Positions 25,119-33,471 of a stretch of DNA of 39,476 nucleotides are shown here, piece by piece. Source of the stretch: an uncultured Phycisphaeraceae bacterium (lineage in GTDB: Bacteria; Planctomycetota; Phycisphaerae; Phycisphaerales; UBA1924). The first letter of the stretch is position 1. The number at the start of each line of letters is the position of its first letter. The stretch spans positions 1 to 39,476 of the forward strand of contig CALCCF010000005.1 of NCBI GenBank assembly GCA_937899905.1, in the 5' to 3' direction. The notes beneath the pieces are model-generated. The model searched no databases, was not told where the DNA came from, and saw nothing but the letters and a program-made list of their open reading frames with translations. The position numbers were made by a program, and so were the translations under genes.

Positions 25119-25586
25119 TCAGCCGCCTGCGTCGACAGGAGGCTTGGCTTCCTCTTCGGCCGGAGTCTCGAATGCGAACGTGGTCTCGGCAGGGAGCACC
25201 TCGAGCTCCGTCACGATCCAGACCGGGGTGGTCGGGTCGGTCCACGTCACATCGAAGGTGAAACGCACCGGCTGCCCGATCTCGAGCGAGTCGACGTCGA
25301 TGTCCTCGGCAACGCGCGGGAAGGACATCTGGTGCGCGTTCATGCCGATCACCTCGCCCTGACCGTTGACGAAGTTCGGGATGCTCTCGTGGAAGATCTG
25401 GAACTCGCTGGCGGGGCTGTCGGGCGTCTTCTTCATCGCCACGCGGCCCTGTGTCGTGTAGCTCGCGTCGGGTTCGGCAGGCTGGGCTTCCTCGCTGCCA
25501 CAGCCGGTGAGGGGAAGCAACAGAGCGGTCGCAGCAATAACAAGGCCCGCTACGGAGAGCGGGCCCTTTTGGGAGTTCTTCATCAT
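25119..25586 (-). CDS. CusF-like copper-binding lipoprotein
   Basis: 155 residues (ATG at 25586, or the next codon). The signal peptide ends in the lipobox LTGC (Cys29). The mature domain resembles the CusF_Ec small beta-barrel: FQIFHESIPNF (His66) aligns with the CusF strand carrying its metal-ligand His, MNAHQMSF (Met82, His85, Met87) with the Met-rich strand, and IGQPVRFTFDV with the IKTGDKVAFNF strand. CusF-type proteins bind Cu(I) or Ag(I) in the periplasm, and planctomycetes carry many lipoprotein versions. No copper transporter lies nearby, so the partner is unknown. The assignment is by motif only. A 7-bp hairpin overlaps the first codons (25545-25564). Confidence 0.6.
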   Translation of the reverse strand: MMKNSQKGPLSVAGLVIAATALLLPLTGCGSEEAQPAEPDASYTTQGRVAMKKTPDSPASEFQIFHESIPNFVNGQGEVIGMNAHQMSFPRVAEDIDVDSLEIGQPVRFTFDVTWTDPTTPVWIVTELEVLPAETTFAFETPAEEEAKPPVDAGG

Positions 25587-25610
25587 GCGGGCATGGTAGC
25601 CCGAGGCGTG

Positions 25611-25934
25611 TTAGCCCTTGGCGGGCTCGAGCTTGAGGTACGAGGACACCGCATTGATGTCGGCGGCGACGTGGGGCACGTAGGTCATGGTGAAGCTGTT
25701 GCCGACCTTGACTTGTCCGCCCTTGCCGCACTTCTCGCGGGCGTACCAGTCGCGGCCACCGCGGACATAGACCCGCATGTTCTGGCGACGGCGCTTCTGG
25801 GCCCGGCGCAGGCCGCGCTGGATGCTCGGGTCGAGCTTCATCAGCCGACCGATGGTCAGCTTGGCGGCCCGGCTGCGCGGCTCGGCAGTGATGGTGCAGG
25901 TGACTTTGTCGCCAGGGTTCAGCGTGTCGGTCAT
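25611..25934 (-). CDS. Small basic protein of unknown function
   Basis: 107 residues from the ATG at 25934, chosen because GGAAGG lies 9 bases upstream. The N-terminus is NPGDKVTCTITAEP; the middle is very basic (IQRGLRRAQKRRRQNMRVY), followed by RDWYAREKCGKGG and a mixed C-terminus. Charge and size suggest nucleic-acid or ribosome binding, but I recognise no family. It is 24 bases upstream of the copper-lipoprotein gene on the same strand and may be co-transcribed with it. It faces the MEMO-family gene across about 150 bases. Confidence 0.65.
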   Translation of the reverse strand: MTDTLNPGDKVTCTITAEPRSRAAKLTIGRLMKLDPSIQRGLRRAQKRRRQNMRVYVRGGRDWYAREKCGKGGQVKVGNSFTMTYVPHVAADINAVSSYLKLEPAKG

Positions 25935-26083
25935 CGTCGGGGCCTTCCAAGCGGTCGGAATTGACAGGGTGCCCACCGATCGGTGGGGCCTCGATGATAG
26001 CGTGCGTGCGAAATCGTGTCCAATCCGGTCTATTCAGGGGCTACTGGCACAGGCCGGCCCACGCGTGACCGATACCATGGGCT

Positions 26084-27457
26084 ATGAGCGAACCCGCCGC
26101 CCCAACGCCGCCGGCCTTTGACCCCGACGCCCCGCACCAGCAGAAGCCCAAGCTCCGCCAGATCAAGGGCTTCCCGGCCCAGGTGAAGGGCCAGCAGGCC
26201 ATGGGCGTGGCCGACGCCAGGCAGATCAGCCGCAAGGTGGTCTTCACCTCGCCGGCGGCCCAGCAGATACTCCCGCTGATGGACGGCACGCGGTCGCTGG
26301 ACGACATTGTTGAGCAGGTCGGCCAGGGGCTGGAGCGCCGCAGCGTGGAACTGTTGGTGGCTCAGCTTGATGACGCCGCCCTGCTGCACGGCCCGAACTT
26401 CGACGAGGTCTGGAATGAGTTCACGCAGACCTTTGACTCCACCGACACGCTGCCGCCGTCCAATACGGCCGATTATGCCGAGGCCTTGGTCAAGAAGGCA
26501 TACGGCGAGGGCAACGAGCCAACCGAGGCCCAACTTGCCGAGGAGTCTCCCCAGGCCCTCCGCGAGCACCTCGACCAGATGATCGATGCCGCCCTGAAGG
26601 ACGACGAGAACCCCAGCTTCGACGCCTTGCCGGCGGGCATCGTCGTGCCGGCGATCGACTACGCCCGCGGTGGGCTGGTCTTTGCCAAGGCGTACGGACG
26701 CATGCGCGTCGTCGATCGGCCCGACCGGGTGATTATTCTCGGACCTAATCACTACGGCCGTTCATCCGGAGTCGCGGGCTGCGACAAGGGCTTCCAGAGC
26801 CCATTGGGCGAGTGCGCGGTCGATGCCCAGTTGGTCGAGAAGCTTCGTAACTCTCTGGGCGACAAGCTCTTCGAGCATCGCTACGACCACGAGCGCGAGC
26901 ACAGTGTTGAGCTGCAGCTCCCGTGGATCCAGCACGTCTTCGGCATGGATGACGATGGCAACTACCCCAAGATGTTCGCGGCCCTGGTCCATGACGCCGC
27001 GGCCAACAACGGCGAGAGCTACGACGGTAACGGCGTGGCCATCCAACCGTTCGTCGATGCCGTCAAGCAGGCCCTGGCCGAGCTCGGCGGCACGACGCTG
27101 CTGATCGTGAGCTTCGACCTCAGCCATGTTGGGCCGATGTTTGGAGATCAGGTCCAGCTGATGGGCGATGCTCCCGAAGCCCAGGAGGCCCGCAACAAGG
27201 TCGTGCGCCACGATCGCGACATGCTGGGCTTGCTCGCCCAGGGCAAGCCCGAAGAGATGGTCGCCGCGATGGCCTGGCAGCAGAACCCGACGCGCTGGTC
27301 CTCGACCGGGCCGATCGTGGCGGCGATGGGCATCGCCGATCCGTGCGCCACGCGGACGCTGCACTACCAGGGCGCGATCGACCAGAACGGCCACATGCTG
27401 GTGTCGATGATCGCTGGCGTGATCGAGGCCGGTGAGCCGGCCGAGCAGGCCGGATAG
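26084..27457 (+). CDS. MEMO-family (AmmeMemoRadiSam B) protein with PqqD-like N-terminus
   Basis: 457 residues from the ATG at 26084. Residues about 25-105 look like a PqqD-type winged helix (FTSPAAQQILPLMDGTRSLDDIV...). From about 183 there is a MEMO domain: VVPAIDYARGG, ILGPNHYG (His223), EREHSVELQLPWIQ, VSFDLSHVG (His348) and STGPIVAAMG. In human MEMO1 the metal ligands are H49, H81, H192 and C244. Here the H49 position is Ala190 (the subfamily consensus is PHIDYARGG) and the C244 position is Ser406. No AMMECR1 or radical-SAM gene is nearby. Function in bacteria is not established; the altered ligands suggest changed chemistry or a binding-only role. Confidence 0.8.
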   Translation: MSEPAAPTPPAFDPDAPHQQKPKLRQIKGFPAQVKGQQAMGVADARQISRKVVFTSPAAQQILPLMDGTRSLDDIVEQVGQGLERRSVELLVAQLDDAALLHGPNFDEVWNEFTQTFDSTDTLPPSNTADYAEALVKKAYGEGNEPTEAQLAEESPQALREHLDQMIDAALKDDENPSFDALPAGIVVPAIDYARGGLVFAKAYGRMRVVDRPDRVIILGPNHYGRSSGVAGCDKGFQSPLGECAVDAQLVEKLRNSLGDKLFEHRYDHEREHSVELQLPWIQHVFGMDDDGNYPKMFAALVHDAAANNGESYDGNGVAIQPFVDAVKQALAELGGTTLLIVSFDLSHVGPMFGDQVQLMGDAPEAQEARNKVVRHDRDMLGLLAQGKPEEMVAAMAWQQNPTRWSSTGPIVAAMGIADPCATRTLHYQGAIDQNGHMLVSMIAGVIEAGEPAEQAG

Positions 27458-27823
27458 GTCAAGCTGGGCAACTCTCGGCTCGTCCAGATACCGGACGTGC
27501 CTGACCCAACTCGGGATCACACCAGGTTCCAGGACGCTTCGTCACCGCGCTGTAACGCGCCCGCCGGTCGAGGCAACAGCCCCGGCTGGGCGTCGTATGG
27601 AGTGGCACGCCCGGCACGCGATGGCCCGATCGGGCGGCCGTTCGGCCGGCCCACCGGAACATGTGCCCAGGCGATGTGTACGATGGCCTCCTTTTGACGG
27701 GACGGCCCAGACTCGAAAGGCCCACGTGACGCGGGGTCGCCGCAGGTGGTGGCGAGACCCACGTCTCACAAGTCAGGTTCTCACAAGTCAGGTGTAGTAA
27801 GTAGTAAAAGGAAGGCTTCGACC
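27458..27823 (+). promoter_or_regulatory. Long leader of the pilus operon with hairpin and tandem 15-base repeat
   Basis: 366 bases without a gene. Near the 3' end, GGGTCGCC and GGCGAGACCC (27733-27760) can form a hairpin with a two-base bulge. It is followed by two perfect tandem copies of TCTCACAAGTCAGGT (27764-27778 and 27779-27793), then an AAGGAAGG ribosome site before the pilM ATG at 27824. A TTGACG at about 27693 could be a -35 element but has no good -10. I recognise no known riboswitch class. A regulatory role is plausible but unproven. Confidence 0.4.
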
Positions 27824-29854
27824 ATGGCGACATCCAACGCGTGCTGGGGCATCGAGGTTGGCGCGGGCGGCATCAAGGGCGTGAAGCTTGTGCTCGACGG
27901 CGAGAACGTGCGTGTGGCCGACTTCGCCGTTGTGCCGCACAAGCGCGTGCTCTCAACGCCAGACCTGAACCAGGACGACGCGGTGCGCCTGGCGCTTGGC
28001 GCTTTCGCGAACCAGTACGACCTGAGCAAGGCTCGCATCGCGGTGAGCGTACCCGGGCATGCGGCGTTTGCGCGGTTCGCCAAGCTGCCGCCGGTCGAGC
28101 CCAAGCAGATCCCCAAGATCGTGCGCTTCGAGGCCGAGCAGCAGATTCCCTTCTCACTCGAAGAAGTCGAGTGGGACTTCCAGACGTTCCGCTCTCCTGA
28201 CTCTCCCGACGTCGAGGTTGGCATCTTCGCGGCGACGAAGGAGCGCATCCGCCAGCAGCTGCAGCTGTACGACGACTTCGGCATCGTGCCCGACATCGTG
28301 ACACTCAGCCCGATCGCCGCGTACAACGCGCTCGCGTACGACCTGGTGTTCGACGAGCAGACGCCCGGCACGGTCATCGTCGACGTCGGCACGACCTCGA
28401 CCGATCTGATCATCGCCGAGGCCGGCCGCGTGTGGGTGCGCACGTTCCCGCTTGGTGGACACAACTTCACGCAAGAGATCGTTGACAAGTTCAGCGTGAG
28501 CTATCCCAAGGCGGAGAAGATCAAGCGCGAGGTGCACAAGAGCAAGAGCGCCCGCCACGTTTTGCAGGCATTGCGGCCGATCTTCGGCGACCTGGGCCAG
28601 GAGATCCAGCGTTCGATCGGCTACTACCAGTCGCTGCACAGCGATTCGGACCTGCAGCGTGTGATCGGCGTCGGCGCCACCTTTGAGCTCCAGGGCATCC
28701 GCAAGGCGTTGCAGCAGCAGGTTCAACTCACGGTCTACACCGTCGAGGAGTTCAAGCGTGCGACGCTCGATGGCCCTGATGAGTCGACGCTTAACCAGAG
28801 TGCCGGCCAGCTGATGACCGCGTATGGGTTGGCGCTCCAGGGCCTGGAGTTCGCGACGCTTGAGGCCAACCTCATGCCGTCTGCGGTGGTGCGCGAGGCC
28901 GTGTGGCGTCGCAAGACGCCGTGGTTCGCGGCCGCGGCGGGCCTGGGCATCGTCGCCGGTGGCGCGATGTTCATCCGGCCGTTCATGGATCAGGCCGCGG
29001 TTGATGCGTTCGCGCCGGACCCGATCATCCAGCAGGTGCTGACGCAAGGCGAGGGCCTGAGGCGCGAGGCGCGTGAGGTGACGGGCGCGCAGCAGATCGA
29101 TCGCACGCTGTCGAATCTGGTGGCGCTCGCCGATGGCCGGGAGGTTTACGCCCGCATCGTCGACGACGTCAGCCTGATGATGGAGCGGGCCGAGACCGTT
29201 GCGGCCGGCGACGCGTCGCTGGACATCGAGTCTCCGATCATCACGCTGCGCACGCTCACGACGGAGTTCACCGGGCCCGACGATCCCGAGTCGGCGGACT
29301 TCGCCCAGCGTGGCCGCAACGAGGAGCCCCAGGAGTTCGCGCAGATCGCGATCAGGATGACGGGCTGGACCGAGCACCCACGGGCGAGCGACTTCATCGT
29401 CGACTCGATCGACCGCTGGTTGCGCAGCAATCAGGTCAGAGAGGGGCTGCCCTACGAAATCGTCGATGGGAGCCCGAGATGGCGCATCACCCGTCAGGAT
29501 GATCCGATCGGCACCGTTGGCGAGCAGGCCCCGCCACAAGCGGAACGCGAACCGCCGCCGGCCGGGCGCCAGGCGCGAGACCCGCGGGCGATCCGGCGTG
29601 GCACGCCTGCCGGTGGGGTACGCCCAACGCCGGCGCGTGAGATCGAAACAGGAGCGACCCAGGCCTCGCTGCCGCCAGACGTCCAGCCCGGCCGAACGAG
29701 CGGCGCCAGCCAGATGCCAGGCCTGTCCTCGCTGAACGCGAGCTACCCGGTCCCACGGCCGGATGAGGGTGTGCCGGAAGGACGGGTGAGAACGTACTTC
29801 GAGGTGAACTGGGTGATCCAGTTCGTCGATGCGCGAGAGGATGGCCTGCGATGA
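27824..29854 (+). CDS. pilM: PilM-PilN-like fusion, type IV pilus assembly platform
   Basis: 676 residues from the ATG at 27824 (AAGGAAGG upstream). Residues 1 to about 345 are PilM, an actin-like cytoplasmic ATPase: WGIEVGAGGIKGVKL, SVPGHAAFARFAKLPP, IPFSLEEVEWDF and the VIVDVGTTSTDLIIAE nucleotide-binding region. The chain then continues as a PilN-like part: LMPSAVVREAVWRRK, a membrane helix at about 365-386 and a periplasmic domain ending in a Pro/Arg-rich tail. In most bacteria PilM and PilN are separate and PilM binds the PilN N-terminal INLLP peptide; here the two are joined, with NLMP at the junction. Together they couple the cytoplasmic motor to the periplasmic frame. The next gene overlaps its stop (ATGA). 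Confidence 0.88.
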   Translation: MATSNACWGIEVGAGGIKGVKLVLDGENVRVADFAVVPHKRVLSTPDLNQDDAVRLALGAFANQYDLSKARIAVSVPGHAAFARFAKLPPVEPKQIPKIVRFEAEQQIPFSLEEVEWDFQTFRSPDSPDVEVGIFAATKERIRQQLQLYDDFGIVPDIVTLSPIAAYNALAYDLVFDEQTPGTVIVDVGTTSTDLIIAEAGRVWVRTFPLGGHNFTQEIVDKFSVSYPKAEKIKREVHKSKSARHVLQALRPIFGDLGQEIQRSIGYYQSLHSDSDLQRVIGVGATFELQGIRKALQQQVQLTVYTVEEFKRATLDGPDESTLNQSAGQLMTAYGLALQGLEFATLEANLMPSAVVREAVWRRKTPWFAAAAGLGIVAGGAMFIRPFMDQAAVDAFAPDPIIQQVLTQGEGLRREAREVTGAQQIDRTLSNLVALADGREVYARIVDDVSLMMERAETVAAGDASLDIESPIITLRTLTTEFTGPDDPESADFAQRGRNEEPQEFAQIAIRMTGWTEHPRASDFIVDSIDRWLRSNQVREGLPYEIVDGSPRWRITRQDDPIGTVGEQAPPQAEREPPPAGRQARDPRAIRRGTPAGGVRPTPAREIETGATQASLPPDVQPGRTSGASQMPGLSSLNASYPVPRPDEGVPEGRVRTYFEVNWVIQFVDAREDGLR

Positions 29855-31209
29855 GCAACATGATGGGATTCGTAAAGAAGCGTTGGCCGCTGATCGTGAG
29901 CATCGTGGTGATCCTGGCCGCCCTGCCGGCTGGCTGGATCGTCAGCAACGGCCTGAACTCCGGGATCAAGCAGCGTCAGGAGAGCGCCGCGAACAGCTTG
30001 CTCAGCAGCCTCGATGGCCTGCGGGTGACGTACGAGCTCCCCGGGCTTGTCGAAGGCATGGAGCCGGTGCAGAACAGCGGCATGCCGCACGAGAAGCTGA
30101 CCGAGTTCTACCGCGAAGCGCAGCAGGCCCAGGCCGAGCGACTGGCCGAGGCGACCGAGGCCATCATCGCCTTCAACCACAAGGAACGTGGCGTGCTCGT
30201 GGAGGGCCTGTTCCCCAAGCAGCCCGAGGACGACTCCGAGGCGCAGCTGCTCCGCTTGCGGATGCAGGACATGCTCATCCCCGGAAGCGGTGACTCGGCG
30301 TACGAGCAGCTCCTCGAACGTGTGGGCGCGACGACGCCCCCCGACGCGCAGCGCGTCCTCGACACGCTCAACGACACGAGGGCAAGGCTCTTCGAGCGTG
30401 AATCGGCGCAGAGTGGCGCATCGGAGCCCGACGACGAAGAGCTCGACGCGATCACACAGGAGCTGGTCGCCCAGCGGGTGAGCTTGTACGCCCGACCGGC
30501 CCAGGAGAACTCGATCTACCTGACGCTGGACCAGTTCCCGATCGGCTCGCCGTTCGATGTGTCGCCGTCGTTCCCGCGTCAGGCGGTCTCGGGCTCGCCG
30601 AGCCACGGGCGGACGTTCCTCTGGCAATTCGACTACTGGCTCGCAGAAGACCTCATCGGGTTCTTCGTTGAGGCCAACTCGCGCGACGGCCGGCTGCTGC
30701 CGATCGTGGACGCGCCTATTAAGCGCGTGCTGACGATTGATGGGCAACCGCTCCAGCTCGGCGGCGGCGGTGGAGACAGCGAGTGGGAAGACACGATCGA
30801 TCCCGGGCCCGATGCCTCGAACCAGGTCTTCGAGCCGCGATTCTTCCAGTCGCCCTCCGGCCGCGAGCTGGGCTGGAACAACCAGCTGTATGACCTGCGG
30901 CGTGTCGAGCTCTCGCTGATCGTCGATTCGGCACGTATCCCCGAGATCATCGATGCCGCGTCGCGGCACAACCTCATGACCGTGGTCGATCTCGACGTCT
31001 CGTCGATCGACGTGTGGAGCGACCTCGAACTGGGGTTCTACTACGGGCAGGACCACGTGGTGCGGCTCGACATCGAGCTGGAGATCCTCTACCTGCGGGC
31101 GTGGACGGCGCCGGTGATGCCCGACACGGTGCGCCTCGAGCTCGGGTTGGAACCCCATCCTGAGCCGGCGGCCGAGGACGGGTTTGGTGACGAACAGGGG
31201 CCGGGCTAA
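29851..31209 (+). CDS. PilO-like inner-membrane pilus platform protein
   Basis: 452 residues; the ATG at 29851 overlaps the pilM stop, implying coupled translation. A cytoplasmic stub MSNMMGFVKKRW is followed by one membrane helix (about 13-33), a likely helical or coiled-coil region (about 85-135), and a C-terminal domain with VELSLIVDSARIPEIIDAA that resembles the ferredoxin-like fold of PilO. It is much longer than proteobacterial PilO (about 200 residues), with an inserted acidic and Gly-rich loop near 305-330. The PilO role is inferred from topology and position directly after pilM-pilN; the sequence alone is weak evidence. Confidence 0.6.
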   Translation: MSNMMGFVKKRWPLIVSIVVILAALPAGWIVSNGLNSGIKQRQESAANSLLSSLDGLRVTYELPGLVEGMEPVQNSGMPHEKLTEFYREAQQAQAERLAEATEAIIAFNHKERGVLVEGLFPKQPEDDSEAQLLRLRMQDMLIPGSGDSAYEQLLERVGATTPPDAQRVLDTLNDTRARLFERESAQSGASEPDDEELDAITQELVAQRVSLYARPAQENSIYLTLDQFPIGSPFDVSPSFPRQAVSGSPSHGRTFLWQFDYWLAEDLIGFFVEANSRDGRLLPIVDAPIKRVLTIDGQPLQLGGGGGDSEWEDTIDPGPDASNQVFEPRFFQSPSGRELGWNNQLYDLRRVELSLIVDSARIPEIIDAASRHNLMTVVDLDVSSIDVWSDLELGFYYGQDHVVRLDIELEILYLRAWTAPVMPDTVRLELGLEPHPEPAAEDGFGDEQGPG

Positions 31210-31232
31210 GGGCCAGCGAAAGGAAGCATGCC

Positions 31233-33356
31233 ATGAAACTCAAGGGTGTTGGCTTCTTTGAAGCCCATATCGAGAAGCTGCTGCTCGGACTGATGGTCGC
31301 CGTCGCGGCCGGTGTCGTCGTGCTGCAGTTCGCCGGAAGCCCCAACGCCGTAAACGTGGGGAACCAGACCCTGCCGCCCGAGCGGGCCTTCGACCCGGTC
31401 GAGCAACGTGCGCGTGACATCAGAGGCCGCATGACGGCGGTCGATGTTGACGTTCCCGTCATCGACGGACGCAACGAGGCGCTGGCCGGTCTCGAGGATC
31501 GGGTCACCGAACGTGTCTCCGTCCGGCCGAGCGTGATGGCGTTTGGCAAGCCGGCCGAAATCGACGACGCGTTGCTCGAGGGCCAAGCCGACGACGTCGA
31601 GTACGCGATGATCGATCCGCCCGCGCCGGGCGCGGCTGTGGCGGCCAGTTACGCCGCCACGATCGATCCGGCCTTGCTCATCGACAACGAGGATCTGGCG
31701 GCCATCGTCGGTCCGTCGCAGCCGTTCGACATCGTGACGGTGACGATCGAGACAACCTACGACGGTACCGCGCTCGAAGAGGCCTTCCGCACAGCCGGCG
31801 AGGGCGAGCTGCGCTCGTTGCCCTTCAACTGGGTGAACGGCGTGGAAGCGCTCGGCCTGCAGCTCGAGCGTCAGGAGCAACTCTCCGATGGGTCGTGGGG
31901 TAACACGACCATCATCGAGGGCCTGCCGGGCACGCCCAGCCTCACACAGGTGCTGCGTCAGGATGCCGCGGACGGCGTGCTCGGAAGAGACCAGCTCGCG
32001 TCGGATGCCCGCTTGGCATTCGAGGAGGCGCCGGACTTCCGCCGACCGCTGCCGGTACGAACGATCGCGGGCCCAGAGTGGCAGCCGCCGACCGTCATGA
32101 AGGCAGAGCTCGCCTCGTTCGGCGGGGTGGACGGCCAGGGCCAGGCCCAGCGGCTGTTCAACCAGCGCAGCAGCCAGCTCGCGCTGCGAGCAAACGTCGA
32201 GCGTCGTGGCAACGAGTCCCGCGGCGATCAGGGCGATCGCGGTGGCCGCGGCCGACCGGAACGCCCCGGCCGTGGTGGGCGCGACGACGATGACGACGAA
32301 CCACTGGATCGCCGCGCACAGGCCATCGAGCGCCAGCTGGCCGAGATCGATCGCCAGCTCGAGCGCATCGATGCCCAGATGATCGAACTGGGCTATGACC
32401 CCGAAACCGGATTGCCCGTCGAGACCAGCGGCTTCACGGACGACACGGTTGACGCTCGACTGCTCGAAGAAACCGAGGCGCGGCTGTGGGCCCACGACCT
32501 GACGGCCAAGCCCGGTGCGACCTACCGCTACCGGACTCGCCTGGCCATCAACAACCCGATGTTCGGCCGCGAGGCCGTGCTCATCGAAGCGCAGCGACCG
32601 ATGGCGGCCGATCCCGTGCTGCTCAGCGAGCCCTCCGCATGGAGCGAGCCGCTGGTTGTGGCTCCGACGACCGCGTTCTTCCTCGCCAGCGCGAGCGACG
32701 GGCGCGGAGGGGCGCTCGGCCCGAGCGAACCGACGGCCAGCGTCGAGGTGTTCACCTTCTACTACGGCTACTACCGTCGAGCGACGCTCACGCTTCGGCC
32801 CGGCGACATCGTGGTGGCCGACGCCGACCTGCCCGATGACCTGCGTTTGCCCGTACTGGCCGACGCCAGCGAGACAGACGCGTCACCCGGTGCCGGCGCC
32901 CGTCGCGGCGATCGGCCTCGTGAACGGGATGGCGTAGGACGGCCCGGTGTTGCGCCCGCGGGCGTCGTGCCGCTCGGGGGTCGCCGCGAGGCCGCCGCTG
33001 AGTCCGAGGAAGAAGGCGAGGGCGAGCTCGTGCCCGATGAGGTGCCCGCCGTGGTCGACGTCTACCTCGTCGATGTGACCTTCGAGCCCACGCAGGCCGA
33101 AGGCCCGGCCGACCGGTCGACGCAAGCCGTGGCGTACTTCAGCCAGCTCGGTGGTGCCGGCCTTGTGCGCCGCATCGCGACGGTCGATCGCCAGGGCGAG
33201 CTGTACCAGATGCTCGCCCGTTCGGCCGAGCAGGGCCGCAGCCAAGGGCAGGCCAGGGAGTCACTCGAGGGGCCTCGGGTTCGCGAACCACGCGAGCCCC
33301 GTCCGACGAGCGGTGGCGTCTCCCCTGGGAAGGCTGCCCCCGGCGGCGGCGGCTGA
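31233..33356 (+). CDS. Large single-pass membrane protein in the pilus operon, with RG-rich linker
   Basis: 707 residues from the ATG at 31233 (AAAGGAAG upstream; another ATG lies 6 bases earlier). One membrane helix near the N-terminus (about 13-33; LLLGLMVAVAAGVVVLQ) leaves nearly everything in the periplasm. Two folded-looking regions flank a linker at about 324-356 that is rich in Arg, Gly and Asp and ends in DDDDDE, followed by a heptad-like segment (about 358-390; IERQLAEIDRQLERID). The C-terminus is again low-complexity. I do not recognise a family. Position in the operon suggests a pilus platform or PilP-like role, by inference only. An intrinsic terminator follows at 33405. Confidence 0.65.
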   Translation: MKLKGVGFFEAHIEKLLLGLMVAVAAGVVVLQFAGSPNAVNVGNQTLPPERAFDPVEQRARDIRGRMTAVDVDVPVIDGRNEALAGLEDRVTERVSVRPSVMAFGKPAEIDDALLEGQADDVEYAMIDPPAPGAAVAASYAATIDPALLIDNEDLAAIVGPSQPFDIVTVTIETTYDGTALEEAFRTAGEGELRSLPFNWVNGVEALGLQLERQEQLSDGSWGNTTIIEGLPGTPSLTQVLRQDAADGVLGRDQLASDARLAFEEAPDFRRPLPVRTIAGPEWQPPTVMKAELASFGGVDGQGQAQRLFNQRSSQLALRANVERRGNESRGDQGDRGGRGRPERPGRGGRDDDDDEPLDRRAQAIERQLAEIDRQLERIDAQMIELGYDPETGLPVETSGFTDDTVDARLLEETEARLWAHDLTAKPGATYRYRTRLAINNPMFGREAVLIEAQRPMAADPVLLSEPSAWSEPLVVAPTTAFFLASASDGRGGALGPSEPTASVEVFTFYYGYYRRATLTLRPGDIVVADADLPDDLRLPVLADASETDASPGAGARRGDRPRERDGVGRPGVAPAGVVPLGGRREAAAESEEEGEGELVPDEVPAVVDVYLVDVTFEPTQAEGPADRSTQAVAYFSQLGGAGLVRRIATVDRQGELYQMLARSAEQGRSQGQARESLEGPRVREPREPRPTSGGVSPGKAAPGGGG

Positions 33357-33404
33357 GGCATGCCGGCCGTTCTTGTGGCCCTTGAAACACCTTGACGACA
33401 CCCG

Positions 33405-33432
33405 ACCGGCTGCAATTTGTGGCCGGTTTTTT
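33405..33432 (+). terminator. Intrinsic terminator of the pilus operon
   Basis: ACCGGC (33405-33410) pairs with GCCGGT (33422-33427), followed by six Ts (33427-33432). It lies about 50 bases after the last pilus gene and 12 bases before the rRNA promoter, so it insulates the two units. Confidence 0.8.
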
Positions 33433-33443
33433 GATGCCCTAGA

Positions 33444-33471
33444 TTGACGACTGAGAGGTACTGGGTATCAT
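33444..33471 (+). promoter_or_regulatory. Promoter of the 23S-5S rRNA unit
   Basis: TTGACG (33444-33449) and TATCAT (33466-33471) are separated by 16 bases, close to the sigma-70 consensus, with a GC-rich discriminator after the -10. It is directly downstream of the pilus terminator and about 340 bases upstream of mature 23S. No 16S gene lies between, so this promoter serves 23S-5S alone. Confidence 0.7.
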
